Counted from the stretch's first letter, positions 1 through 11,979 are shown. The stretch is DNA of 64,000 bases from Chrysaora quinquecirrha (GCA_014526335.1 JACTAT010000016.1:3221722-3285721), one strand, 5' to 3'. The notes: a model not told the origin generated them from the sequence alone. Numbers and translations: made by a program.

Positions 1-72
1 NNNNNNNNNNNNNNNNNNNNNNNNNNNNNNNNNNNNNNNNNNNNNNNNNNNNNNNNNNNNNNNNNNNNNNNN
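1..72. other. assembly gap (N run) at the window edge
   Basis: All bases are N. The gap cuts into a TTCCTTA-type inverted-repeat element whose right end follows directly. Confidence 0.99.
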
Positions 73-192
73 NNNNNNNNNNAAGTCAGATTCCTTAGTA
101 GTCTCCGGTCCAGTACTAGAAATTCCTTAAGTTTTTGCTAGCCCGAGTACTACCTTCCCTATAAAGCACTTCCTTATAAAAAAAAATGCGTG
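73..192. mobile_element. right part of a TTCCTTA-family MITE, cut by the gap
   Basis: The sequence matches 53510-53625 closely, including the shared run TAGTACTACCTTCC and the terminal TTCCTTATAAA..ATGCGTG, and is followed by TA (193-194). The left half is lost in the N run. Non-autonomous, no coding capacity. Confidence 0.75.
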
Positions 193-194
193 TA

Positions 195-2446
195 ATAACA
201 AATATTACCACATCACTGTAAGTCTCTTCTTGTCTTTGGGGCTCAAATGAATTCTTTTCTGTGGCCTATTGAACAATATTCTGAAAACTTAATCCCATCA
301 AGAATAAAACACAAAGCATAAAAGATGCAAATAAAGTAAAACAAGGTATTCACTAAGAGAAGGGCTCACCAAAGTTACTGTTGAGTTGTTTGTCCTTTTG
401 ACTTTCTCCTGAAAATAAGTTGCAATAATGAAAGAGAAAATTCAGTGAGAATTTTCAAAAAAACGACAACTGATTTTAGTTTCCAAGACATGTTGCAGAT
501 TCATCCATCATAAGTTAGAAAAAAAAAGAAACTCATATGGCTTGATTATTTATAATTAAACTTCTTGGCACATTTACAAAAACATTACACTATTTGTAAA
601 TAGAAAAGATAACTTAAAATTTGAAGGTTTGAAAATAAAAGTTATCTTTTGTAAAATGCTAAACTAGAATTTGAAACATACGATACCGTATGAATACCAA
701 ACAGAATTGTTGGGCAGGGGAGTTTCTACAATCAGAAACTAATACCTTTTCAAGTGGATCAGGCAGGATTTTTTGAAACGAACAATGCATTTTCTAGAAA
801 AAGAGAATGTATATAGGAAGTTGACCCTTAAAAGTTAAATCTAACATATTTTCAAAATATTTTATTGGAAATTCTGTATTCTTTAGCTGAAGGCTCATGG
901 CTTGGCTTAATGAGGTATGGAGTAATAAAGGGGGTAGAGGCTTTTTCAATTTGGACATAAAAATAAGGAGGCTCATGACATGCACATGCATAAAAACTGG
1001 TACATCCTAAAATCTGGTACCTAGCCGAGATACTGGCTTGCTTACAAAAGGCCTGTATGCCAGTACATTGAAAATAGTTGCCTCCACCCCCATAAAGAGC
1101 TCCTGTTCAACATGGCCCTCAAAAATTTTAATTTTGCATTGAACTAATGCCTATTGTTTCATATCAATCAATGATAACATTCAAAAACAACCAAAAACAT
1201 ATGATTTATATGTGCTTAATTGCAAAAGAAGGGCCTTGTTATCAACATTATTTTCTAAAGTTTTAAAGAAGCAATAACAGCTGTAGACATTCAAAATTTT
1301 ATTGCAGTGCACCCAAGATCAACATCCACAAAATCCAAACTTGACCAAAACATAAAAATGTTTAGATGAAATTGGGCATAAATAGTGTGTATTACCTGCT
1401 TTTCTTTCACCAATGTCGCTCTCCTCCTTCACTAGAAACATCCTACAAAATTAAAATTCAATAGAAGAATAGTAAGAATAGTAAGAATAGTAAGAATATC
1501 AGCCAAAACGACCCATAGCTTGACATTTTAGAAAATGTTTCAAATGAATTTTTGAAGTACCTTAACATCAGGTTCATTCGATTTCATTTCCACTCTTTTC
1601 CTTTTTCTCATATTTGTTCTCTCAAGTAAATCTAGTATTTTTTTTTTCATCAACTCTTCCTTATCATCTGGAAAGGCAAGATTTACATGCACATGACACT
1701 GAAGTCCCAAGCTGTAGGAAATTCAATATAATGTTATCTATACCAGTACCTATTTTGAGTATACCTATTTTGATTTCAACGGAAATATCCACCGAAAACA
1801 ACAATGGGTACCGTACATAGAAATTTATTATGCTGGCCATTCCATAGGGAACAAAAAAAAACACCCTGCTAAGTGTTGTTGACAGGGCTGGCCAAGAGAT
1901 ATCTTGGCCATTTTCCTGCTATGTGTGTGAGAATATTACTTTGATAAGATAACTAGATATCCAGATATCTACAGATGTAGATAGTCTATCTAATACGACT
2001 CGAGTTAAAGAGAGTTAGGCCGAAGAAAATAAGCTTTTGCTGCCCCAGCCCAGCAAACTTAATCGAGCTGTAGTTTGGCCTATCCTAGTTGCTAGCCCTA
2101 CCTACATCCAGATAAAATATCTGTAAAACTCAATAACAACAGAATGTTACGAAAAAATTGAACTTATCGTTTGAGATGTAGCAGCTCAGGGCAGGCATTC
2201 TTTCTCCAGAGGTTCAAGCAGACCGCAGGCGAGATACACGTCCTCTCCACGCAATTTGAAAGTGGGAAATATGAGAATCCCTTCTTGTTGGCGCTCTAAC
2301 TCTTTCATACCTAATTTATGCAGCAAGTCGACCATGACAAGAACAATGAGTTCGACTGAGGCGCCTCCGCCATATTTTCCCTTTTTATCTATTTTTAGTA
2401 GCAATAAAGACAAGCGACATTGAAATAGAGAAACCAAACGACTCAC
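195..2446. other. AT-rich non-coding stretch, no recognisable gene
   Basis: Only short unsupported reading frames occur on either strand. A small AGAATAGTA repeat lies at about 1466-1497, and GATATC-rich imperfect repeats at about 1895-1975. It may hold introns or 3' sequence of the minus-strand gene whose exon is at 2447-2596. Confidence 0.6.
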
Positions 2447-2596
2447 AGCCTTTTGCAACAATACTGCAAGGATAATATTTCCCGTCGCCATATTTTGCGG
2501 TAGCCTGCGGTATTTCATTTTGGTCATCCATATCAACATCTAAGGAATTCTTGACTTCATGCTTCTTTGTATCGTCCCAGCATATCAAAATCCACT
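2447..2596 (-). CDS. probable internal exon of an unidentified minus-strand gene (short barrel-like motif)
   Basis: On the minus strand a strong acceptor (ACTTTTCTCTGCAG, ending at 2597) is followed by an open frame of about 49 codons and a consensus donor GTGAGT at 2446-2441. The translation begins WILICWDDTKK and ends YGDGKYYPCSIVAKG. The last segment resembles the small Tudor/SH3-like barrel that precedes BEN or similar domains in some cnidarian nuclear proteins; that is from memory and inferred from motif only. Exon length is 150 bp, so it is frame-neutral. Neighbouring exons are not identified: the downstream side (2190-2390) is open in another frame but has no clear splice sites. The gene would be divergent to the C2H2 gene starting at 3243, so about 650 bp could be a shared promoter region. 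Confidence 0.4.
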
Positions 2597-3242
2597 CTGC
2601 AGAGAAAAGTGTTCAATATTAATTAACGGAAAACTCAGCAGTGTTCAAGTAGAATAAACTTGACCATTGAATGACCATTAGGTCGGTTTTGGAAGAATAA
2701 CGTGAAGTGAAGAAAATAGTATCTTCCCCTAGAGTCGGTTTTGGCGCCCAAAAGTTATAGATATAGCTCTGAAAAAGCCGATGGGAAATAATGACAGATA
2801 AGCCAAAAAACCTTAAATGCATGAAGGGTGAATCAAACTGTCTCATACCTTGGTCAAGCTTTGGATTCTTGGTTGTTCTTTTCTTTGAGCTTACCATTTT
2901 CTGCATTTTCTTGTTACAAAAGATAAAATGTCTTGTCTTCTTGCTTTCGCCTTCCTGCACGCGAGTGTGTGTGCGAGAGTTTGTTGAAGAAAAGGGACAG
3001 GGTATTCTGTTGAATTAACCAATAGGAAAACGAGTATTTCCAGTCATAAGGGGCAAAAGGGGGCAGCATCGAGTATACATTGTGGATTTTAACTGCATTT
3101 TCCTTAAGAGTTGAAAGATTTCCTCATTGTATTACCCCCGTGCGGTGGAAGTCGCACTTCGCGCCAAAAGCTGGGGAAAAGCTGGGGAAAGGCTGGGGAA
3201 AAGCTAAATGTTCAACTTTTACTTGTTGCTGTATTTCCCAAG

Positions 3243-4708
3243 ATGGAAGATGCAATAAAAGAAGTGTTCTTCAAGAAGGAAAATAAATGGCTCTGCAGTC
3301 GCTGTTTAAAACGATTCGACAAAAAGTTCAACTGCCGTCGTCACATAGAGATGAAGCATAAACCAAAGCAACCGAGTTTGATGAAAGATTTAACGCAAAA
3401 CTCGAATGAAGGAATTCAACCAGCATGTGAAATCGTGGCAGATTTAGAACCAAATGCAATAATGGATGAAGAAGCAGAGAACATCATAGCGAATATTCAG
3501 ACTGAAACACAAGGCAATCAAGGTAATCAGACTACCGAAAATCAGAATGCAGATTTATTCTCAGACACAAGTGGCAACGATAGCTCAACAGGTTGGTACA
3601 GTATCTGTTCTTTAGCTCTTTGAATTTCTGCCCTACAAAGTCAATTTCGCTATTTTTAGATCTTCTTTAAGTTCGATTTTTGAAATAAGAACAATCGAGC
3701 CTCAAAGTGTTCAAAAAAATTGAACACCGAATTTTAGACAAGTCTTTCTGATTGAAAAAAGAGAGTTTTAAGAAAAACTATAAAAAAAGAGTGTATTTGC
3801 ATTAACGGCCTATGGTAAGTCATCATTTCTCCTTATATAGTAAAAACTGAATTGCACGTTTCTAAGAAAATATTTTAGCTGTTTTGCCACTTTCTAGGTC
3901 CATTGCCTATCGGCATTACTGTTTGCAATATACACACTTTAAAACACCATGCAACCTCGAATGGTGAAGGTTAAGCATGATGTCAAAATGTGCTTACATC
4001 AGCAGAAAATGTTCATCTTACATCTCCATGCGATTATAAGATAAAAAACATGTCACGCCGCGTGTCCCGCCCCCTCCTAACCATATATGACTCCAAAAGA
4101 TCAGCCTTTACAGGGTTAAACCTTTTCCTTCTTCAGATATCGAAAGTGAAGACAGCAGCATGGATCTGTCAGTTGAATCTTCGAGTGATTCAGATGATGA
4201 AGACCCAGCTTTGTTTTATGCCAAGAAATCAAAAATTTCAAGAAACGACCATCTTAATACCGTAATGGCCTTTTCCGTAAGACATAATATCTCCCAAGAT
4301 GCTCAAAAGACTTACTTTCGCTGATTAATTTACACCTGCCGTCAGAGAACAATGCGGCGAAAATTTGAGCTCGTTTGAAAAGCAGTTCATGAAACAAGAC
4401 AGTAAGAAGACACGGTCATTCCAATATTGTGCATCTTGCCAAGAAATATGGAACACCGAAAATGAATGCTGCAGGTAGGTCCTCCATGATAACGGTCTGA
4501 CTGATTTTCTGATTTTCGATTTTAAGTGAATTCATCTTACTGAATTTGAATTTTATTTAATCTAGCTCTAATTCTAATTCTATTCATTTAATTTCAATAT
4601 ATACTTTACTTACATTATGGTTTTATTCTGTTAATTTCTCTAGATCAAAAAAACTGTTTAAAGTTGTTGCTTTCTCGATAGAAGATCAGTTGAAAGAAAT
4701 AGTAGAAA
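3243..4708 (+). pseudogene. C2H2 zinc-finger / transposase-related gene relic, four exon segments with two frame shifts
   Basis: Exon 1 (3243-3591) starts at ATG with purine at -3 and encodes a C2H2 finger, C-X2-C-X12-H-X4-H at residues 18-39, then an Asn/Gln/Glu-rich linker. It ends at donor GTTGGT. Exon 2 starts at 4137 after a pyrimidine-rich acceptor, joins in phase 1, and gives an acidic Ser/Asp run followed by MAFSVRHNISQDA. The family-like continuation DLLSLINLHLPSENN is present but one frame lower, and SSFEKQFMKQDSKK with a CASC motif is one frame lower again. This fits two single-base losses between about 4300 and 4368; an in-frame TGA lies at 4322. Exon 3 ends at 4474 (GTAGGT). Exon 4 (4644-4708) ends at GTGAGT and keeps frame with exon 3. 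The order finger, acidic linker, RHNIS block, CxxC block and KDQL-like block recalls a multicopy cnidarian family I associate with EnSpm/CACTA-type transposases (recollection, not searched). No later exons recognised. Confidence 0.55.
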
Positions 4709-5199
4709 GTGAGTAAACTTTAAGTCTCAGTTGCTGGAAAATGACACATGGTCGGAGATTTAGCTACACATACGATCAAAACAAGTCGAGAGTGAAAATT
4801 TCGCTAAACCTCAAAACAATCTAGAATCTATTCAAACGCAGTTGTGGGTTGGCAGCTGATGATTCGCACCCTTACCCTTTATTCGTCTATTGACTGCCGT
4901 CTTTGATTACAACCTTAGCGCATCTACGCGTCTTTGCAATTGTATGATCACTCTTTGCAGCGTTATTCCTCGTCTCAAGGCGCTTTGATCGCTAAGTGGT
5001 GCCCCTTATTCGTTTTGTCGCCATTGACTGCGTGTGGTGCCACTACTGGTTTATTTTGTAGTTATTCCTTTGTATTATTTCAAATAAATACTATCTCAAG
5101 TATGCTTCGAAAAGGCAAGCATTATGCTGGAAACACATAAAAGGGAATAGGGCATTTTTAGAGTTATTCGGCAGTTTGCGGATAGAAGTGCAATTGAAT
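4709..5199. other. non-coding stretch before the triplicated array
   Basis: No supported exon. There is a local near-repeat of CGCTTTGATCGC/CTTATTCG-type words at about 4870-5040. The frame at 4934-5140 has no recognisable content. Confidence 0.5.
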
Positions 5200-5225
5200 G
5201 AAGTACTTCATTGTTCAAATGACTA

Positions 5226-5560
5226 GACGTGCCGCCCAGTTTTTCCAAAGCCACCCATTTCTACCGATAAATTCTGTTTCTCGTGGTACCCATGTATAGA
5301 AAAAACAACGAAATTTTTTACCCATTTGCTCCAATATCTAAAATGTTTGAACCAAATTTAATGCCTGAGGCAACTCTAAATGCGGCGGAAAGGCATTTGC
5401 GCTGAAAACTAAAACGCAATTTTTATCAGGCTTTTCAAAGCAATGCATGTCTAAAATTGTTTATATATTTTACTACCTATGTGTAGAGATTCTTTACGAA
5501 AAATCAACCCATATGTAGGGAAATTGGTGCTGAAAAAGTTGCCCATTTGGGCGGCACGTC
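5226..5560. mobile_element. TA-flanked MITE, GACGTGCCGCCCA ends (copy I)
   Basis: The ends GACGTGCCGCCCA and TGGGCGGCACGTC are perfect inverted repeats, with TA on both sides (5224-5225 and 5561-5562). No transposase is encoded. The TA duplication suggests Tc1/mariner-type mobilisation (inference). Confidence 0.8.
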
Positions 5561-5935
5561 TAACAAACACGAAATCGAGATGGCTCAAACTGAGACGCAT
5601 TATACGTACTGAATATATTACGAAACGCTTTTGGATGAAGTCTTATGCACATGGAGACAAGGCTTGCTCATTGCAGAACCACAGCAACCCACACGGCCCT
5701 CATTTGCAGTTGTTCCAATTAGGACTAGTTCTTGAAATTTTTTGAGAAAAGATCGGAAAGTTTGATTGATAAAAGCTTGCTGCAAACGAATGTGTAAAAT
5801 AACCCAGAAAAATTTTTTGTCTATGTATTAAAAAAGCAAGACATCATTCTCGTGCCTATGCTGTCAAATTTCAGTGAAAAATGATAAAACTTGCGTGTAT
5901 AAATCTCTAATAGTTCTCAGATAAAATAACACAAG

Positions 5936-5996
5936 ATGACGACGACGACGACGATGATGACGACGATGACGACGATGACGACGACGATGGTGATGA
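5936..5996. repeat. GAC/GAT trinucleotide microsatellite (copy I)
   Basis: An imperfect (GAC)n(GAT)n run. The identical run sits at 18103-18163 in copy II. Confidence 0.9.
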
Positions 5997-6879
5997 TTCC
6001 TCAGCGTTTGAGATTAACTGTTTTGCTTTCTTCTGAAACCGACAACTGACAAATGTCCGCAATTTGTCACAAAATGAGCCATTCAATGATACAGAGAATT
6101 AAGATAAAAATCGAATCATTTGAAATAATTATCTTTACGTTACTATATATCAAAAGGATTTATGGTTAATAAATTCGCTTAAAAGAATTGTATCTATTTC
6201 AAGGAAATGCCCCTACTGGTGTAATTGATCAAAGAAGTAATTCATAGTAGGACACTAAAGGAACTTTGGATTTAACGAAAAACCTCTCACAAAAAAGCTT
6301 AGGAAATTATACTCATTTTTGTGTATTTTTAATCCTAATGGTATCAAAAATATGGAAACATTGATGAAGAAGTGACGAATTCCTTATAGAATAAGCTAAG
6401 GGATAATTTCAATCACTAAGCATAAAAGATAAAGCTACAGTTTCCTGGGCTATATATACCCTTTATCAAGTACCTATAGGAAAAAGGGAACAAGATTACA
6501 CGTGGTCAAGAGGAGGGCAACGAAAAAACGAATGAAAGGAATTTAGAAAAGAAAAGTGAGGAAGAGGAAATTGGGGTCAAGATATAATATATACTTGATA
6601 AAGGGTAACATTTTATCAAACATATTATAACATAGTAAAATCATGGTGGTATTGTAAAACGTCCTCTTCCTTTAGATCAAGATATATATTGATTCGGTGA
6701 AATTCCTTACTCTCAAGGTTACAGTCAACAGTTACGCCACGGAAAGTGTGTTTCATATTTATAAAGACTATTGCAAAGGAGCTTAAATTGTCCCTTTCCT
6801 TCAGGGTTACACGTACTCAGTTTTAGTCCATCAGTTAAAGTCTGTTAGTTTCTAGGATATACAGTATGAGAATATAAAT

Positions 6880-7240
6880 AAGTTAGTTAGTTAGTTAGTT
6901 AGTTATTTAATTAGTTGATTAGATCGCTAGTTTTTTGGTTAGTTAGTGAGTTATAGTTACACAGTTAGTTAGTCAGTTCATTGACTATGGTCAGTTAGTC
7001 AGTTACTTATATAGCTGTTTAGTTCCTTTGTTCGTATCTAGTGAGCTAGTTAGTTAGTTGGTTAGTTAGTAATTAGTTAGTAAGTTAGTAAGTAAGTTAG
7101 TTAGTTAGAGGTTAGTTAGATAGTTAGTTCGTCAGTTCTTTAGTTTATTAATTCGTTAGTTAGTTAGTTTATCAGTTCTTACTTCGTTTGTTCGTTTGTT
7201 CGTTAGTTTATTAGATAATTTGTTAATCAGTCAATTAGGT
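6880..7240. repeat. degenerate (TTAG)n array, copy I
   Basis: Dozens of TTAG units with scattered substitutions. It is not the metazoan telomere hexamer TTAGGG. Confidence 0.9.
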
Positions 7241-7731
7241 AGTTATATGTTACACAGTACAACAAGGATACAGTTCACATACTAGAGCTACAAAAGGCAT
7301 GTTCTGCACATCCATATGTTTTTTCTTTGAAAAACAGGAAGTAACCTTCAAGGTCATAGATAAATGGTGTATCACAAAGTGTGTTCCACTGAAAGGAAAT
7401 GTCTGTGCTGAATTTGTCTATAGACGCCTTTTACCACTTACAGAAATTCAAGAATTATCTATGTCCCGATTTCTCAGCAAAGTGACCTAACAGCTGCGTG
7501 GTACTCGGAATGACCCGGACAAGAATTGTTGAAAAGCTACCACGAAACATAAACCAGAAAATTGCTTATTAATCTACATTTTAACCACATAAGAGAACGT
7601 CTGCAATTTTGCAATTAACAGATACAAAGGAGTCTTGAACGAGTTACAGATATAGCTAGCTATGCACAATGAGTACTACGGTACATAATCGACACGGCAG
7701 ACTTGTGTCCGGGTCAAATAGCTGCATCTAT

Positions 7732-8070
7732 AACTCCCCAGTTTTCACTAATAGAGTTCTAACAACTACAGCAACTTTGTAGAATATTCTAATGAATGTT
7801 GCTAAAACTTAGGTTATTATGACTTCTTATAAGTTTTGGTCGGCAACCAAAGCTTGAAAATTACCGGTCACAGAACAGCATTTGCTAAGCTGTGTTTTGA
7901 TTGGTTTATTAAAAGGAAAAGTCCCAGCATCACGTGGAGCATATCTAATCACTACATAGCGTAGATTTCAAGTAATCAATATTCAGGCCACTGGAGATGT
8001 GTTTCTTTCGATTATTGCGATTTTGTTCTATATGTCACTTAAATTTTATGACTGTCTAGATCTAAGATTC
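7732..8070. other. segment present only in copy I
   Basis: Copy II goes from GTCAAATAGCTG straight into TAATATTGGG. Copy I has about 340 bp between CTG and CTG, so a microhomology-flanked deletion in copy II is the simplest reading. Content is non-coding. Confidence 0.7.
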
Positions 8071-9108
8071 TGTAATATTGGGAGAGAGAGAGACATTGAC
8101 CGACTACATCTTGGATTGGAACTGAACTAACTTACGAATTAATTACAGGAACATTTACATACAACAGACAGGAACACTTTATGGTACAAAGGTCACGGTA
8201 CAAAGGTCATTAATACAAATACAGGTTGTTCACATGAATGCAGGATACTACATCTCTCCTTTGTCAGAGAAAGAATTAAAAAAAATAAAAAACATTTAAC
8301 GACATGTCCATTATTTATTGTTCTCGTTTTTGTTGAGAAGTTAGAGATTGACACAATCTTGAATCTAGATTTTGATTTGTTGTAGTCTGCTTGTCTCAGA
8401 TGTCTTGAGTTCAGCCTTTCTCTCCCTTTATCTGAAACACATTTCCAGTGAGTACACGTAACAGCATACTAGAGGTCTTTGGACTTAGTGTGAAAATTTC
8501 TTCACTCTGGATGAAAGTTTAACCAATGTGTGTAGAAGAAACTATGTAGACTGGCCTATTGCATTTTAGTTGACTACACCAAGCTCAGCATAAACGTTGT
8601 GAGTTGGCCAACTGGGACTGTGTCTACCAGCATCGTCAATTCTTGTGATCTGGCAACCCATTCTTTTACCCACATGCTTTTGGATGACTGCACCAGCGTC
8701 CATCATCTCTTGTGTGGCCTGGCCATCCGGGTTTGCATGCTACTACCAGCGTCCGTCTTTTGAAGACCTGGCGACCCATATTTACTTCCCATGCTTTTGG
8801 ATGATTGCACCAGCGTCTATCATCTCTTGTGTGACCTGGCCATCCGGGTGTGCATGTTACTACCAGCGTCTGTATTCCAAAACCTGGCGACCCATTTTAA
8901 GCGGCTCGATTAGGCCCAGTCCTAAGTCCATCTTTTCTTCTTCCTCCAATTTTTTCCGTTGAATAAGCAATGTAGTTATTTCATACGTAACTGTTCAAGA
9001 CCTCATTTCTTTGACTTTGTCTCAAGTCAGACTTCTTTGCCTTGCTTGAACGTTTTTCATCCTCGTCGCCAATGTAATATTGGGAGAGAGAGACATCCAC
9101 CGACTAGA
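8071..9108 (-). mobile_element. short non-autonomous LTR element (copy I)
   Basis: Read on the minus strand, the 3' LTR is 8071-8252 (TGTAGTATCC...CAATATTACA, 182 bp), preceded by a purine tract AAAGGAGAGA (8253-8262). The 5' LTR remnant begins at 9073 and is broken at about 9108. Directly inside it (9072-9058) lies TTGGCGACGAGGATG, the position and style of a Ty3/gypsy-like primer-binding site. The 800-bp interior has a tandem duplication of about 110 bp (8665-8880) and no gag or pol. Reading frames there are short on both strands. The non-autonomous class is inferred from size. Confidence 0.75.
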
Positions 9109-9744
9109 TTGAAATGACATTAAAAGAAATTGCACTATAACATGTGTCAAAACAAGAGTTTGCTGCAAAAGCACATCTATATACCCTCATCAAAGAACCT
9201 ATAATGGTATGCAAACTAATCAAATGAATGTAATGAATGGTATTAAATAATCACTTTATCTTCTTAATAAAGGGACATTATCGCCGACATTAAATTCTAG
9301 TCCATCTAACCGCTAAACTTGTAAGAGATTACCATATAAATTTATGACATTGAATTATAACATATTGTATAACAATCAGGCATCGGCTGATACATAAGTT
9401 GTGGGTTATACATATCATTAATTTTGAAATGCGTTTTATAATTCATTATTGCATTCATTGACCTTCATCAGCTGTAATGGGTTAAAACCGCAAACTGAAG
9501 GAAGACAGCAGCTCAGCAGGACTTGTGCAGTGCAGTGCAGCAAAGCCGGTGCTACAAATCGAATTTTTAATGCCGATCCAACTGTACCCGTACCTCGTTC
9601 TGCTGCTGCAGAGGGTTACAGGCAGCAAAGCGGTAAAATGGGTTGATGAAATTTTCTATTTTCTCTCGTTTGTATGCATAAATCGGAATCCATCTTCGAA
9701 AACCCAACAACGAAACAACATAGAGCCTCGTTTTGTAGTGAATT

Positions 9745-10250
9745 AGACATTTCTTTAGTTTAGGCCCTTCCTTATCATTTTAGGCCTTTTTTATTGCTAT
9801 TCATTCATTCTGTTGTTTCACATCACTTAGCAACGCATCTCATTATCTCGGCATCACCCACGTCATTCGTTACACCCACACATGCCAGCATTACATCATC
9901 TCACCAGGTCATTCCCGCGTTACTTCAATCATTGCCTTATTTGTCTAGCTTCTCAATTCTCATTGCATTTCCTTCAACATCGTACCATAGCTATATTCCT
10001 TATTTGTAACTTTTGGATTCTTAGGCAACTTCCTTTTATGAACTTTAAATACCTGTGTTTCTTTGTAAATATTTAGTTCGGTAGATAGTTGAGAATACGA
10101 AACGCTCGTCTCTTTCTCTGGTCTCTCTCTGGCTCCGTGTTCCTTGCACGTTAAATCAAGCATCAATCGACGAAAGACAGTTCCTCTGGAGTTCACAGCA
10201 GTTAATTAGTAAAACACGAACACACACATCTGTTTTACTAAATTTTCAAA
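9745..10250. mobile_element. 500-bp LTR-like block (copy I)
   Basis: It starts TGTAGTGAATTAGACATT and ends CTGTTTTACTAA. It is shared by all three copies with sharp edges but unrelated flanks on the right. It has no coding content. A solo LTR is a guess; no TG..CA ends with target duplication were found. Confidence 0.45.
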
Positions 10251-10372
10251 ATTCAATAAAGTTTCTTCAAACAAAAATTTTGACTTCTATTTAAAATTCA
10301 GCATTTGAGTAAGAGTGGAGTAGAGAGGAATTTTTATGCTTCTTATCTTACTAATTCTGATTGTATAACGCA

Positions 10373-10430
10373 ATGCTGACAGGAGTACCACAGGGATCAA
10401 TATTGAGTACTTTATTGTTGCTGATATTAT
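10373..10430 (+). pseudogene. reverse-transcriptase motif island (LINE relic)
   Basis: The plus-strand frame reads TGVPQGSILSTLLLLIL. This is the conserved G-(V/I)-PQGS motif of non-LTR reverse transcriptases with a decayed continuation (normally GPLLF). No catalytic FADD motif follows. It is opposite in strand to the large LINE in this window, so it is a separate insertion. Present only in copy I. Confidence 0.65.
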
Positions 10431-10604
10431 GTTGCGGACGTAATTGGGCGAGGGGCGATTCAATCCTTCGAAATCTCGTACAGCCTTGTTCGATAACCTA
10501 TAGTTTTCACGAAATCCCTTGGAAATGCTTTTGTTTTAGTTTAATTCTCCTTTTGGAAGAGTGAATTGTACCTTGGAAACCTTCGAAACATCGAACTCGT
10601 GAAG

Positions 10605-10700
10605 GTAGTGAAGGTGAAATGGTGTATTTAGCACCAGTCGCTGGGATCTCGGTAGTGGTTAACTAATCAAGACCTCAACCTTGCTGTGACGCTACCTGGG
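10605..10700 (-). mobile_element. truncated tRNA-derived SINE (copy I)
   Basis: It matches the 3' part of the SINE at 47653-47823 (GTATTTAGCACCAGTCGCTG, GATCTCGGTAGT, GCTGTGACGCTACC). The promoter-bearing head is missing. Confidence 0.65.
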
Positions 10701-11611
10701 GCACAAGGGCACAAAACAGAAAGTAAAGCTGAAATCACTTTTAAGAATCTTCAGAGGTGTTTCTCCTCGCAATGAAAAGCTTGGTGACCGTCTGCGATCG
10801 TCGCCGATCCCTTTTTCCATCTCCCATCTACGATTTCATTTTAGTGTGCGATACTTGTAATATGCGATTCATCTCCATAAATTTTTTCCTCGATCGGGAC
10901 AGTAGTAGTGATCGGGAACGTTTTCAACTCTCTCTCCTTTTATGATCCCTCTACGATTTTATGGAAACGAGGCTGAAGTTAGTTTTATTGAACTTTTTGG
11001 GATTTGGGAATTTTGCCAAATGCTTAAATTTCGGTGCCTACTTATAAGCTGAAGACTAACGTTGGAAAATAAGCTAAACTTAGTATAATCGGAATCTCAT
11101 TTTCATTCAATTTTATTCTGGGTCCTCCAAGGAGAATCAAATTAGAAACTGACCATAACATCCTCATCGCAAAACTAATGCAAATTCATTTCATATAATT
11201 AGGAAATTGCTAATACTGAAATCTTCTATACTCGGATTTATATTCAGTGCAATTACACGCTGGGTTCTTTTTCCTTTAGCGCCAGGATATTTAAGTTATG
11301 GTAAGCCATTAATTTGTCACAAAAAGATATAGAATTATAAGGAACTATAGTTTATTAGAAGGCTAACCACATTGATAAGAGCGGCTATACATAGTACATA
11401 ACGGCGGTTTACAAAGTAGATAACCTTACTTCTGATCTCAATATATCAATACAATGAATTTATATGATTTTCCAGTGTATGTAATCGTCTTTTCAAAAAG
11501 GAAATTGTAATGTCGGTAAAATTGAAATTTTGCCCATTTTTGATGCTAGTGAATCAACCTTATAGTAGATTTTCGGAAATTCTAATGACAGGAAACTTGA
11601 TAGTTAACAAA
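10700..11611. other. conserved non-coding core of the unit
   Basis: Shared almost unchanged with 21960-22880 and 29081-29960. The only frame above 60 codons (around 10760-10945) starts from a non-ATG codon and has no recognisable content. No splice-supported exon seen. Confidence 0.5.
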
Positions 11612-11975
11612 TCATAAGGAACCTACCTCAAGGCCTGGTTCTTAAAGTTCCTTATTTTTCGGCCTCTTTTGGGGCAATTGTAGTTCCAAAAGTTCCTTAA
11701 TAGTTCCTTAATTTTAACTGGACAAACTGGTCTTAACAATAAAAGAGAGACATTTGCATGTGAGCAAAGCTCGGGACTACTCAAAGAAACACTGGATACA
11801 TGCTTAATGTACAATTTATGTGATTTTCGACTGCAAATGAATGGAACCGGCTTTCTAATTCTTGATTATTTGCAGTGATAAAAGTATTCAACTTTCAAAA
11901 GTTCCTTAATGATTTTCTGTTTAGTAGTATAAGTTCTTTAAATTTTTGGGGCCTTCTACATGTAGGTTCCTTGTA
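11612..11975. mobile_element. TTCCTTA-rich inverted-repeat element (copy I)
   Basis: The ends AAGGAACCTAC and GTAGGTTCCTT are inverted repeats. The interior carries at least six TTCCTTA or AGTTCCTTAA words. Copy III keeps only its first 75 bp (30017-30090), and copy II lacks it. Confidence 0.6.
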
Positions 11976-11979
11976 AATT

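Noticed and set aside
6880..7240. Telomere-like repeat
   Set aside because: The unit is TTAG, not TTAGGG or TTAGG; treated as a microsatellite.
8645..8962. 105-codon frame inside the LTR element (also at 20469-20786)
   Set aside because: It repeats a tandem DNA duplication, is on the strand opposite to the element, and starts from a non-ATG codon. Identity between copies only reflects the duplication.
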